This document shows positions 9,719 to 18,457 of a DNA stretch of 64,000 nucleotides, piece after piece. The position numbers were made by a program, and so were the translations under genes. The number at the start of each line of letters is the position of its first letter. The first letter of the stretch is position 1. This stretch comes from Chlorobaculum tepidum TLS (GTDB taxonomy: Bacteria; Bacteroidota; Chlorobiia; Chlorobiales; Chlorobiaceae). A model generated the notes under the pieces. It was given only the letters and a program-made list of their open reading frames with translations. It had not been told where the DNA came from and searched no databases. The stretch covers positions 1,709,292 to 1,773,291 of the forward strand of contig NC_002932.3 of assembly GCF_000006985.1 (NCBI RefSeq), given 5' to 3'.

Positions 9719-9726
9719 TATATTTA
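9719..9726 (+). promoter_or_regulatory. Putative -10-type box (TATATTTA) for the phosphorylase gene
   Basis: TATATTTA lies 53 bases before the phosphorylase ATG in the 141-base spacer after yggS. The same spacer has a TGGATAAT...ATTATCCA inverted repeat just after the yggS stop (9638-9661), a possible weak terminator. Confidence 0.35.
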
Positions 9727-9778
9727 ATGTCTTTTTTTTGCATGCCGTTTTAAATCCATCAAAACCACAGGGAATATC

Positions 9779-10600
9779 ATGACTGAACAAAGGCAGAAAA
9801 TCCGGGAAGCCGTTGAATTCATCAGAAAAAAAACCACGGCTGAATATCCGGTAGGTATCGTGCTCGGAACCGGCCTTGGCGGACTGGTCAAGGAGATTGA
9901 AATCGATTTTTCGCTCGATTATGCCGATATTCCCTATTTTCCGATTTCGACGGTTGAAACCCATCACGGCAAGCTGATTTTCGGCACCCTCGCCGGCAAG
10001 AAAGTCGTTGCCATGCAGGGCCGTTTCCACTACTACGAAGGCTACTCGATGACGCAGATCGTCTTCCCGATCAGGGTCATGAAAGAGCTCGGCATGAAGA
10101 CCCTCGGCATCACCAACGCCTGCGGCGGCATGAACCCCGGCTACAGCAAGGGCGACATCATGCTCATCGACGACCATATCAACCTGCTTGGCGCCAACCC
10201 GCTCATCGGCCCGAACGATCCTGAAATGGGCCCCCGCTTCCCCGATATGTGCGCCCCCTACTCGCCGAGGATTCTCGAGATCGCCGAAAAGGTCGCGCTC
10301 GAACACGGCATCAAGGTGCAGCGCGGCGTCTATGTCGCCGTCACCGGTCCGTGCCTCGAAACCCGCGCCGAGTACCGGATGCTGCGCGCCATCGGCGCTG
10401 ACGTGGTCGGCATGTCCACCGTCCCGGAGGTGATCGCCGCCGTGCACCAGGGCACCGAAGTGTTCGGCATGTCCATCGTCACCGACGAGTGCTTCCCGGA
10501 CTGCCTCGTGCCGGTCAGCATCGAAGAGATCATCGAAGTCTCCAGCCGCGCCGAGCCGAACATGACCACCATTTTCAGGAACGTCGTAGCCAATCTTTAA
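9779..10600 (+). CDS. Purine nucleoside phosphorylase family protein; likely methylthioadenosine phosphorylase
   Basis: 273 residues of the trimeric nucleoside phosphorylase family (PNP/MTAP): phosphate-binding GTGLGG near residue 31, HHGKL, QGRFHYYEGY, TNACGGMNPGY, and GMSTVPEVIAAVHQG. It splits a purine nucleoside with phosphate into base plus (deoxy)ribose-1-phosphate. Standard PNPs have an Asn after the strand (...LITN) that selects 6-oxopurines. Here the matching stretch reads MSIVTDEC, with Asp, as in 5'-methylthioadenosine phosphorylases that bind adenine. With mtnA only 28 bases downstream, a role in methylthioadenosine salvage is favoured; the plain PNP assignment remains possible. 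Confidence 0.9.
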   Translation: MTEQRQKIREAVEFIRKKTTAEYPVGIVLGTGLGGLVKEIEIDFSLDYADIPYFPISTVETHHGKLIFGTLAGKKVVAMQGRFHYYEGYSMTQIVFPIRVMKELGMKTLGITNACGGMNPGYSKGDIMLIDDHINLLGANPLIGPNDPEMGPRFPDMCAPYSPRILEIAEKVALEHGIKVQRGVYVAVTGPCLETRAEYRMLRAIGADVVGMSTVPEVIAAVHQGTEVFGMSIVTDECFPDCLVPVSIEEIIEVSSRAEPNMTTIFRNVVANL

Positions 10601-10628
10601 TCCTTAACAAGGCAATACCTGTTCTCTC

Positions 10629-11693
10629 ATGATAGACGCTATCTCATTTAAAAACGGAACGTTCCGTTACCTCGACCAGCGCTTTCTGCCCCTGCAGGAG
10701 ATCCATGTTGAAACGAAGAATCACCAGGAAGCTATCGAGGCCATCAAAACCCTCGCCGTGCGCGGCGCTCCGCTTATCGGCGCTTCGGCGGGCTATACGG
10801 TCGTGCTCGGCATCAACGAATACACGGGCGACAAGGCAGGCTTCCCGGAATATTTCAAGAACCTGATCGCCGAGGTCAACGCTTCGCGCCCGACCGCCGT
10901 GAACCTGTTCTTCGCGACGAAGAAAATGCAGGAGGTTTATGACGCCAACTTCGAGAACGATTCGCTCGAAGCGCTCTTCGCGAAGATGACCGACATGGCC
11001 TACAAAATCCACAACGACGAAATCGACAACTGCGACAAGATCGCCCGCCACGGCGTCGAGCTCCTGAAACAGGATTTCGCCGACGTGCTCAAAACCCGCA
11101 AGCTCAATGTGCTGACTCACTGCAACACCGGCACGCTCGCCTGCTGCGGCATCGGCACGGCACTCGGCGTGATCCGCCTGGCGTATCAGGAGGGGCTGAT
11201 CGAGCGCGTCATCACCTCCGAAAGCCGACCGCTCCTTCAGGGTCTGCGCCTCACTGCCTGGGAGCTGGAGCATGACGGGATTCCGTTCGCCTCGATCTCC
11301 GACTCTTCGTCGGCGATTCTGATGCAGCGCGGCATGATCGACTTCGCCATCACTGGCGCGGATCGCATCACGGCCAACGGCGACACGGCTAACAAAATCG
11401 GCACCTACGCCCACGCCATCAGCGCCAGGTATCACGGCCTGCCGTTCTACATCGCCGCACCGGTCTCGACTATCGACATCACAATGGCCGAAGGCTCGGA
11501 GATTCCGATCGAGGAGCGCAACCCCGACGAGCTGCGCAAAATCTTCGGCACGCAGGTCGCCACCCCGACCACGCCGGTGGTGAACTTCGCCTTCGACGTA
11601 ACCCCAGGCACGCTCATCCGCGGCATCATCACCGAGAAAGGGGCCGTCGTTGGAAACTACAACGAAGGACTCGCCCGCGTAGTCAACGGCTGA
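10629..11693 (+). CDS. mtnA: S-methyl-5-thioribose-1-phosphate isomerase
   Basis: 354 residues of the MtnA/eIF2B-like family, converting 5-methylthioribose-1-phosphate to the ribulose form in methionine salvage. The substrate region VRGAPLIGASAGY (about residues 45-57), the catalytic cysteine in HCNTGTLACCG and the catalytic aspartate in ITGADRI are all present, as is the NKIGTYAHA signature. It follows the phosphorylase gene directly, so the pair would turn methylthioadenosine into methylthioribulose-1-phosphate. A hairpin follows the stop. Confidence 0.96.
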   Translation: MIDAISFKNGTFRYLDQRFLPLQEIHVETKNHQEAIEAIKTLAVRGAPLIGASAGYTVVLGINEYTGDKAGFPEYFKNLIAEVNASRPTAVNLFFATKKMQEVYDANFENDSLEALFAKMTDMAYKIHNDEIDNCDKIARHGVELLKQDFADVLKTRKLNVLTHCNTGTLACCGIGTALGVIRLAYQEGLIERVITSESRPLLQGLRLTAWELEHDGIPFASISDSSSAILMQRGMIDFAITGADRITANGDTANKIGTYAHAISARYHGLPFYIAAPVSTIDITMAEGSEIPIEERNPDELRKIFGTQVATPTTPVVNFAFDVTPGTLIRGIITEKGAVVGNYNEGLARVVNG

Positions 11694-11723
11694 ACCGTTC
11701 ACTTCTGACAGATCGATACACCA

Positions 11724-11751
11724 GAAAGGCTCCCTCGCCAGGGGGCCTTTC
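11724..11751 (+). terminator. Terminator-like hairpin after mtnA
   Basis: A 12-bp stem (GAAAGGCTCCCT/AGGGGGCCTTTC, one G-T pair) with a CGCC loop, 30 bases after the mtnA stop. There is no T tract, so it may be a processing or pause hairpin. Confidence 0.6.
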
Positions 11752-12031
11752 GCATTCCACCCGGCCCCGCAAAAACTACTCTTCGCCGATGCCACAGCGC
11801 TCGGTTTCTCTTTCCCGGCAATCGGCGGTTTCGTACATGTATCTCTAAACAATTGTGATTGACACTGTTCTTTGCATCGTTGCCGTTGCTCATCGACCAG
11901 GAGGGACACCCTGACCCCCGTCATTCGCGTTTCGTTCCACTGGAATCCAATGCTTCAGAACCCGGATCACGGTTGCTTCAGCGGTGCCCTTCCACACCAT
12001 CTTTTTTATCAACCAGATTCAGGAGGAGGGC
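11752..12031. other. Spacer between mtnA and the ccoN-like remnant
   Basis: About 280 bases with no supported gene. It holds a TTGACA at about 11860 without a convincing -10 partner, and a strong AGGAGGAG ribosome-binding site at 12021-12028 that serves the small frame starting at 12032. Confidence 0.5.
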
Positions 12032-12193
12032 ATGAACGATACCGGTTATGATTACTCCATTGTCAGGGGTTTCGCTTTTTCGGCGCTTTTCTGGCTTGTC
12101 GTAGGGCTCGTTATCGGCCTGTGGATCGCTTTCGAAATGTTCAACCCTGCGCTGAACCTGACCCACCAGCATATACACCCTTTACGCCTATAA
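12032..12193 (+). pseudogene. Truncated cbb3 oxidase subunit I (ccoN) N-terminus
   Basis: A 53-codon frame with a very good Shine-Dalgarno. The translation has YDYSIVRGFAFSALFWLVVG then VIGLWIAFEMFNPALNL: one membrane helix that aligns in style and spacing with the CcoN N-terminus (Y-x-x-x-x-V-R-x-F...FWGxxGFLVG...A...PALNF). The normal continuation (FGRLRPLHT) is missing; instead the frame reads THQHIHPLRL and stops, which may be a scrambled trace of it. No further ccoN, ccoO or ccoP sequence follows; cydA begins 112 bases later. It could be a relic of a lost cbb3 oxidase, or a retained one-helix protein acting at the bd oxidase. Confidence 0.65.
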
Positions 12194-12202
12194 CAATTGT
12201 TA
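12191..12202. promoter_or_regulatory. 12-base palindrome upstream of cydA
   Basis: TAACAATTGTTA is a perfect inverted repeat 103 bases before the cydA ATG and overlaps the end of the ccoN-like frame. It does not match the Rex or FNR consensus. A related AACAATTGT lies near 11850. It is a candidate operator only. Confidence 0.3.
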
Positions 12203-12305
12203 AAATAAAAGTTTACAGCTATTGGTGAATTTTTTGTGGGCGCACGCGGTTTTTTTCATCGTTGTCACAACCAACAACCATACATCAACCTTTCAACAAT
12301 CGATA

Positions 12306-13661
12306 ATGGATACCCTGTTTCTTGCGCGACTTCAATTCGCCCTGACGTCGGTGTTCCACTTTTTCTTTGTTCCCCTCACCCTCGGGCTCTCCATCTTCAC
12401 GGCGATCATGGAAACTGCGTGGGTCAGGACGGGCAAGGAGAAGTACCGTCAGCTGGCCAAATTCTGGGGGCATCTGTTCCTCATCAACTTCGCCATCGGC
12501 GTCGTCACCGGCATCGTCATGGAGTTCCAGTTCGGCATGAACTGGTCGCAGTACTCCCGCTTCGTCGGCGACATCTTCGGCGTGCCGCTTGCCATCGAGG
12601 CGCTGCTCGCCTTCTTCCTTGAATCAACCTTCCTCGGCATCTGGGTCTTCGGCTGGGATCGTATCCCCAAAGGGCTGCACGCCGCCTCGATCTGGCTGGT
12701 GGCCATCGGCTCGAACCTCTCGGCACTCTGGATTCTGGTCGCCAACTCCTTCATGCAGTCGCCGGTGGGCTTCCACATGGCCGCCGACGGATCGCGCGCC
12801 GAGATGACCAGCTTCTCCGCGCTGCTCTTCAACCCCTACGTCTGGCTGCAATTCCCGCATGTCATCACCGCCGGCATCGCCACGGGTGGGTTCCTCGTCA
12901 TCGCGGTCAGCGTGTGGCACCTTATGAAAAAAACCGCCGACGAGGAGCAGTTCCGAACCTCGCTCAAGTTCGGCGCGATCTACGCCTTCATCGGCTCGCT
13001 GCTCGTCACCCTCGCCGGTCACACCCAGATGCAGGAGATGGTGCACAACCAGCCGATGAAAGTCGCCGCCGCCGAAGCGCTCTGGCACAGCGAAAATCCG
13101 GCCAGCTTCTCGCTCTTCACCGTCGGTGACGAAGAGAATCTGAAGGATGTCTTCTCCATCCGCGTGCCCGGAATGCTCTCGTTCCTGGCCTACAACAAGT
13201 TCTCTGGCGAGGTGAAGGGCATCAGCGAATTGCAGCAGGAGGCGGTCGCCAAATACGGCCCAGGGAACTACATTCCGTCGGTCATCACCGCCTACTGGAG
13301 TTTCCGCTTCATGGTGGGCGCGGGCACGCTGATGCTCCTGGCCGCCGTGGTGGCGCTCTTCAAGGTGATCCGCGAAGATTACAATTTCGGCAAGCTCACG
13401 GGGGCGCTCCTGCTCTCGGCATTCATTCTGCCCTTCGTGGCCAACTCGGCGGGGTGGCTCCTGACCGAGACGGGCCGTCAGCCATGGATCGTGGTCGGGC
13501 TGCTCAAAACCGAACAGGCCGTCACGCCCGCATCGGTAGTAAGCAGCGCTGAATTGCTGACCTCGGTCGTGGTGTTCACCCTCATCTACAGCGTGCTGAC
13601 GCTCGTCGATGTGTTCCTCTTGAAAAAATATGCAACGGCTGGCCTTCACGGCGCCGAATAA
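12306..13661 (+). CDS. cydA: Cytochrome bd ubiquinol/menaquinol oxidase subunit I
   Basis: 451-residue haem-bearing subunit of bd oxidase, which reduces oxygen to water with electrons from quinol in the cytoplasmic membrane. Features: the N-terminal RLQFALTSVFHFFFVPLT with the haem b595 histidine (His18 here), FFLESTFLGIWVFGW, NSFMQSPVGF, and the family signature TGRQPW in the C-terminal half. The Q-loop is short, as in many non-enteric CydA proteins. The ATG at 12306 is chosen because the protein then begins MDTLFLARLQ, as in the family; the frame upstream is not CydA-like. In an anaerobic phototroph this enzyme most likely protects against oxygen. Confidence 0.97.
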   Translation: MDTLFLARLQFALTSVFHFFFVPLTLGLSIFTAIMETAWVRTGKEKYRQLAKFWGHLFLINFAIGVVTGIVMEFQFGMNWSQYSRFVGDIFGVPLAIEALLAFFLESTFLGIWVFGWDRIPKGLHAASIWLVAIGSNLSALWILVANSFMQSPVGFHMAADGSRAEMTSFSALLFNPYVWLQFPHVITAGIATGGFLVIAVSVWHLMKKTADEEQFRTSLKFGAIYAFIGSLLVTLAGHTQMQEMVHNQPMKVAAAEALWHSENPASFSLFTVGDEENLKDVFSIRVPGMLSFLAYNKFSGEVKGISELQQEAVAKYGPGNYIPSVITAYWSFRFMVGAGTLMLLAAVVALFKVIREDYNFGKLTGALLLSAFILPFVANSAGWLLTETGRQPWIVVGLLKTEQAVTPASVVSSAELLTSVVVFTLIYSVLTLVDVFLLKKYATAGLHGAE

Positions 13662-13679
13662 ACCGAAAAGGAGACAACA

Positions 13680-14702
13680 ATGGATTTGCAGACATTGCAG
13701 ATAATCTGGTTCATCCTGGTCGCCGTGCTGTTTACCGGATACTTCATTCTCGAAGGATTCGATTTCGGCGTCGGCATTTTGCTGCCCTTCATGGGCAAGG
13801 ATGACCTCGAACGCCGCGCGGTCATCAACACCATCGGCCCCTTCTGGGACGGCAACGAAGTGTGGCTCATCACGGCTGGCGGCGCGATTTTCGCCGCGTT
13901 CCCGCACTGGTACGCCACGCTCTTCAGCGGCTTCTACCTGGCACTGTTGCTCATGCTGGTGGCGCTGATCTTTCGCGGCATCGCGTTCGAGTACCGCAGC
14001 AAGCGCGACAGCGCGGCATGGCGCAGTTTCTGGGACTGGAGCATTTTCCTCGGCAGCGCGATTCCCGCCCTGCTCTGGGGCGTAGCGATGGCCAACTTCA
14101 TCCGCGGCGTGCCAATCGACGCCTCGATGAACTACACCGGCGGCTTCTTCAACCTGCTCAACCCCTACGCGCTGGCCTGCGGCCTGGCGTCGCTCAGCGT
14201 CTTCACGCTGCACGGCGCGGTGTTCCTGACGCTCAAAACCACCGACGAGCTGCACGAACGTGCGATGGGAATGGCCAAAAAGCTCTGGATTCCGGCCACC
14301 GTGCTCTCGCTGGTTTTCGGAGTGTACACCTATTTCGAAACCGACATTTCAACCAGACTCGGCGTCAACCCCGGCGCAATCCCGATCTTCAGCGTGCTCT
14401 CGCTGCTCTCGGTGATCGTGCTGCTCAACAAGGACGCATCTGGCTGGGCGTTCGTCATGACCGCCATTTCGATCGCTTTCTCGACCATCACCATCTTTAT
14501 GGGCCTCTTCCCGCGAGTGCTGGTATCGAGCACCAACCCCGACTGGAGCCTGACGATCTACAATGCCTCGTCGTCGCAGTACACGCTTGGCATCATGACC
14601 ACGGTTGCCGCGATCTTCGTGCCGATCGTGCTTCTCTACCAGGGCTGGAGCTACTGGGTCTTCCGTCAGCGCATTTCGAAAGACTCGAAAATGGAGTATT
14701 GA
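13680..14702 (+). CDS. cydB: Cytochrome bd oxidase subunit II
   Basis: 340 residues, about eight membrane helices. N-terminal LQTLQIIWFILVAVLFTGY then FFILEGFDFGVGI-type sequence (ILEGFDFGVGILLPF) and GPFWDGNEVWLI are CydB hallmarks. It pairs with CydA to form the bd oxidase. It starts 18 bases after cydA with the Shine-Dalgarno AAAAGGAG, and a strong terminator closes the two-gene unit. Confidence 0.97.
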   Translation: MDLQTLQIIWFILVAVLFTGYFILEGFDFGVGILLPFMGKDDLERRAVINTIGPFWDGNEVWLITAGGAIFAAFPHWYATLFSGFYLALLLMLVALIFRGIAFEYRSKRDSAAWRSFWDWSIFLGSAIPALLWGVAMANFIRGVPIDASMNYTGGFFNLLNPYALACGLASLSVFTLHGAVFLTLKTTDELHERAMGMAKKLWIPATVLSLVFGVYTYFETDISTRLGVNPGAIPIFSVLSLLSVIVLLNKDASGWAFVMTAISIAFSTITIFMGLFPRVLVSSTNPDWSLTIYNASSSQYTLGIMTTVAAIFVPIVLLYQGWSYWVFRQRISKDSKMEY

Positions 14703-14736
14703 ACTGACAGCGCCGATTTGACGACGCATTCGGTAA

Positions 14737-14768
14737 GGGCGGGCCTCTGAGTGCCCGCCCTCTTTTTT
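14737..14768 (+). terminator. Rho-independent terminator after cydB
   Basis: Perfect 8-bp GC stem GGGCGGGC/GCCCGCCC with an 8-base loop, followed by TCTTTTTT, 34 bases past the cydB stop. Confidence 0.92.
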
Positions 14769-14829
14769 CCCCCTCGCCAGTCAAAATCAATTTCTCCTTT
14801 CCATCCGGATAAACAGACCTCGCTCCCTG

Positions 14830-14858
14830 TTGCACGGTGTGGAGGAATTCTTTACCAT
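14830..14858 (+). promoter_or_regulatory. Putative promoter for cydDC
   Basis: TTGCAC at 14830-14835 and TACCAT at 14853-14858 are separated by 17 bases, lying after the cydB terminator and 78 bases before the cydD ATG. The boxes are imperfect, but a promoter is expected here because the terminator isolates cydDC from cydAB. Confidence 0.35.
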
Positions 14859-14935
14859 TATGAGCGGGTTGATTTCACAAAAATCGCCCACATGACCGAT
14901 TATCACTATCCTTCTCAGGCCTTACCGTTTGTACG

Positions 14936-16678
14936 ATGAATATTGACCGGAACCTCATGCGGCTGCTTGCTGAACAGAAGCGGCCTTTCATATTCTCGGG
15001 CATTTCGGGCGCAGCAGGGGCGCTCATGCTTGTCGCGCAGGCGTGGGTTCTGAGCGGGATTATCGAGACAGTGTTCCGGCAAGCTCCAGCTTGGCAGACG
15101 ATTCTGCCGCTGGTCGGGCTGTTCGCGCTCTTCAGCACCTTGCGAGTGCTCTTCGGCTGGGCGGGCCATCACGAGGCCAAAAAGGGCACGCTCGCCATCC
15201 GGAAAACGCTGACCGAACGTCTCTCCGGCACGGTAGCGGCGCTCGGCCCCTCCTACACCCGCTCAGGGCAAAGCGGACGCATCGTCACCACGCTGCTCAA
15301 GGGTGTTGAGTCGGTCGATGCGTGGTTCAGCCAGTACATCCCGCAACTGTTCCTGTCGCTCATCATTCCGGTGGTGATCCTCGCGGCGGTCTTCCCGGCG
15401 GACTGGCTCTCCGGCCTGATTCTCGTGCTGACCGCGCCGCTCATCCCGGTCTTCATGATTTTGATCGGCAAACGCGCCAGCGCGGCCACCGAAAAGCAGT
15501 GGAACACCATGAGCCGCATGAGCGGCCACTTCCTCGACATGTTGCAGGGTCTCTCGACGCTCAAGCTCTTCGCGCAGGCCAAAACGCGGCGCGACGGCAT
15601 TGCCGAGGCGAGCGAAAACTTCCGCCATTCGACGATGCAGGTGCTCAAGATCGCCTTTCTCTCGTCGCTGACGCTCGAACTGGTCGGCACGCTCGGCACG
15701 GCGGTGGTGGCGGTGAGCATCGGCGTGCGGATGCTCGGCGGCCACCTCCCCTTCCGCCCCGGCTTTTTCGCGCTCCTGCTCGTGCCGGATTTTTATCTGA
15801 CGCTCCGCCAGCTCGGCACAAAATTCCACGCAGGCATGGAGGGCGTGACCGCCTCGAAGGAGATGTACGAAATTCTCGACCGTTCGAAGGAGATTCCCAA
15901 AGCGGGTTCTCGTGAGCTGACCGCCACCGATATTTCGTCGCAACCGATTGTTTTTGAAGGAGTTGACTACCGCTTCCCCGGCAGCGACAAACCGGCGCTC
16001 GACAGCGTAAGCTTCGCCATCGAACCGGGCACCGTGACCGCCCTCACCGGCCCCAGCGGCGCGGGCAAGAGCACGCTGCTGAACCTGCTGCTGCGCTTCA
16101 TCGAACCGGCGGACGGGACGATTTCGCTTGGCGACCGCAAAACACAGGAGTTCAACCTCGATTCGTGGTACCGCCAGATCGCCTGGGTGCCGCAGCATCC
16201 CTTTCTCTTCAACGCCACCATCCGCGAAAACCTGCTGATGGCTCGTCGCGACGCCACGCCGGATGAAATCGATAACGCTCTGAAACAGGCCGGATTGCTC
16301 GACATGGTACGCTCGCTGCCCGACGGACTGGAGACCATGATCGGCGAACAGGGCGCGCGACTCAGCGGCGGCGAGGCGCAACGGCTGTCGCTGGCTCGCG
16401 CGTTCCTGAAGGATGCGCCGGTGCTCCTGCTCGACGAGCCGACCTCGCACACCGACCCGATCCTTGAAGCGCAGCTCCGCAAGGCGATGGAAAAACTGAT
16501 GCAGGGACGCACGGTGGTGATGATCGCCCACCGGCTCGAAAGCATCCGCAACGCCGACCGCATCGTGGTGCTCGACCGTGGGCGCCTCGTGCAGAGCGGC
16601 ACGCACGACGAACTGATGGCGGATAAGGGATTCTACAGGCAGGCGATTTTTTCGTCGATAGAGGAGGCTGCCGCATGA
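14936..16678 (+). CDS. cydD: Thiol reductant ABC exporter subunit CydD
   Basis: 580 residues: an N-terminal six-helix ABC transmembrane domain (about 15-310) and a C-terminal ATPase domain with Walker A GPSGAGKST (about residue 372), the signature LSGGEAQRLSLARA, Walker B VLLLDEPTSHTD and an H-loop (MIAHRLES). CydDC exports glutathione/cysteine or related thiols and is needed to assemble haem into bd oxidase, which fits the cydAB neighbour. The stop overlaps the cydC start by 4 bases. Confidence 0.93.
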   Translation: MNIDRNLMRLLAEQKRPFIFSGISGAAGALMLVAQAWVLSGIIETVFRQAPAWQTILPLVGLFALFSTLRVLFGWAGHHEAKKGTLAIRKTLTERLSGTVAALGPSYTRSGQSGRIVTTLLKGVESVDAWFSQYIPQLFLSLIIPVVILAAVFPADWLSGLILVLTAPLIPVFMILIGKRASAATEKQWNTMSRMSGHFLDMLQGLSTLKLFAQAKTRRDGIAEASENFRHSTMQVLKIAFLSSLTLELVGTLGTAVVAVSIGVRMLGGHLPFRPGFFALLLVPDFYLTLRQLGTKFHAGMEGVTASKEMYEILDRSKEIPKAGSRELTATDISSQPIVFEGVDYRFPGSDKPALDSVSFAIEPGTVTALTGPSGAGKSTLLNLLLRFIEPADGTISLGDRKTQEFNLDSWYRQIAWVPQHPFLFNATIRENLLMARRDATPDEIDNALKQAGLLDMVRSLPDGLETMIGEQGARLSGGEAQRLSLARAFLKDAPVLLLDEPTSHTDPILEAQLRKAMEKLMQGRTVVMIAHRLESIRNADRIVVLDRGRLVQSGTHDELMADKGFYRQAIFSSIEEAAA

Positions 16679-18393
16679 AAACCTTTCTCAGGCTGACCGG
16701 CCTGACCCGCCCCTTTGCCTGGTGGATGCTCCTCGCCGCGCTGATCGGCTTCGCCACCATCGGCAGCGGCATCGGTTTGCTGATGGCCTCGGCGTGGCTC
16801 ATCACCACCGCCGCCCTGATGCCCGCGCTTTCGGCGCTCCAGATCGGCATCACCGGCGTGCGCTTCTTCGGCATCTCGCGCGGCGTCATTCGCTACGCCG
16901 AACGGCTCATTTCACACAACACCACGTTCAGGATTCTCACCCGCCTGCGCGTCTGGTTCTACGACGCCGTCGAGCCGCTCGCCCCGGCCCGCCTCGCCGC
17001 ATACCGCAGCGCCGATCTCTTGAAGCGGATCGTCGATGACATCCAGAGCCTCGAAAACATCTACGCCCGCGTGCTCGCCCCGCCCATCACCGCGGCGCTC
17101 ATCACGCTGCTCATGTGGTTCGTCGTCGGCCACTGGTCAACCGCCGCCGCCGAAGGGGTGCTTACGAGCCAGCTCATCGCAGGTATCGCCGTGCCGCTGT
17201 TGACCGCACGGCTCGCCGCCGGAACGGCTCGCGGCATCACGGCGCTCCAGGGCGAACAGCAGGTGCTCGCGGTCGATATGGTACAGGGCATGAGCGAACT
17301 GCGCGTCTTTGGCATGGTGGGCGACTACACCGAAAAGCTGCGCGATGCCGAAGTAAAAAAGCTCGCGTTGCAGAAGTGCGCCGCATTCATCGAGGGGCTG
17401 CACGAATCGCTGACCGGACTGGCAATGAACGGCGCGGTGATCTGGATTCTCTACTCGATGCTGCCGATGGTGCGAACCGGCGCCGTCAGCACCATCACAC
17501 TCGCCTCGGTGGTGTTCGGCGTCATGGCCTCGTTCGAGGCGTTCTTGCCGCTCACCGGCTCGGTGCAGAACATCGAGGCCGATGTCCGCGCGGGCGAACG
17601 CCTCTTTGAGATCATCGACGCAAAGCCGGAAGTGGTTCCGCCAGCCAAACCGGAACCTTTCCCGAAATCAACCGGCATCGAGGTCAAAAACCTCGCCTTC
17701 ACCTACCCCGGCTCAGATCGTCCAGCGCTCGACGGCGTCTCGTTCAGCGTTCCGCAGGGCGGGCGGACCGCGATTGTCGGGCCGAGCGGCGCGGGCAAAT
17801 CAACCATCACCTCGCTCATGGTGCGCTTCTGGAACCCCACGCAAGGAGAAATTTCGATTGGCGGGCAAACCATCGACAAGCTCGATCCCGAAGAGCTGCG
17901 CCGCAACATCGCCATGGTCTCGCAACGAACGTACCTCTTCGGCCAGACCATCCGCGAAAACCTCCTCCTCGCCGCACCTGACGCGACGGATGAGCGGCTC
18001 CGCCAAGCCCTCACGCTGGCGGGACTCGACAGCCTGCAAAGCCGCCTCGACGACTGGGTCGGCCAACACGGCATGAACCTCAGCGGCGGCGAACAGCAGC
18101 GCCTCGCCATCGCGCGGATGATCTTGCAGGACGCTCCAATCATCGTGCTCGACGAAGCAACCGCCAACCTCGACGCCATCACCGAACAGGCGCTGCTCGA
18201 CACGCTCGACACCACCAGCCAAGGAAAAACCGTGCTCGCCATCACCCACCGCCTGCACCGCATGGAGCGCTACGACGAAATTGTGGTGCTCTACGAAGGC
18301 AGGACTATTGAGCGAGGAAGCCACGAAGAACTGCTGAAAAGCGATGGCTTTTACGCGGGGATGTGGAAGTTGCAACACCAGCGGAAAGCATGA
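16675..18393 (+). CDS. cydC: Thiol reductant ABC exporter subunit CydC
   Basis: 572 residues, the half-transporter partner of CydD. Transmembrane domain about 15-300; the ATPase domain has GPSGAGKST, LSGGEQQRLAIARM, VLDEATANLD and ITHRLHRME. The N-terminal region LARFARYGERLVSHN-like element appears as VIRYAERLISHN, typical of CydC. Translation is coupled to cydD through the ATGA overlap. It ends convergently with the lipocalin gene. Confidence 0.94.
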   Translation: MKTFLRLTGLTRPFAWWMLLAALIGFATIGSGIGLLMASAWLITTAALMPALSALQIGITGVRFFGISRGVIRYAERLISHNTTFRILTRLRVWFYDAVEPLAPARLAAYRSADLLKRIVDDIQSLENIYARVLAPPITAALITLLMWFVVGHWSTAAAEGVLTSQLIAGIAVPLLTARLAAGTARGITALQGEQQVLAVDMVQGMSELRVFGMVGDYTEKLRDAEVKKLALQKCAAFIEGLHESLTGLAMNGAVIWILYSMLPMVRTGAVSTITLASVVFGVMASFEAFLPLTGSVQNIEADVRAGERLFEIIDAKPEVVPPAKPEPFPKSTGIEVKNLAFTYPGSDRPALDGVSFSVPQGGRTAIVGPSGAGKSTITSLMVRFWNPTQGEISIGGQTIDKLDPEELRRNIAMVSQRTYLFGQTIRENLLLAAPDATDERLRQALTLAGLDSLQSRLDDWVGQHGMNLSGGEQQRLAIARMILQDAPIIVLDEATANLDAITEQALLDTLDTTSQGKTVLAITHRLHRMERYDEIVVLYEGRTIERGSHEELLKSDGFYAGMWKLQHQRKA

Positions 18394-18399
18394 GAAGAA

Positions 18400-18437
18400 G
18401 ATGTTGTGGACATTATTGCAATGATTTCCACAACATC
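18400..18437. terminator. Bidirectional hairpin between cydC and the lipocalin gene
   Basis: Perfect 11-bp stem GATGTTGTGGA/TCCACAACATC with a 16-base loop that itself contains the palindrome ATTGCAAT, sitting in the 64-base gap between two convergent genes. No T tract on either side. Confidence 0.6.
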
Positions 18438-18457
18438 CATGCAACCCACCGAGTCAA

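Noticed and set aside
11860-11890. TTGACA near 11860 as a promoter for the ccoN-like frame
   Set aside because: No acceptable -10 box at 16-18 bases and the region is GC-rich downstream.
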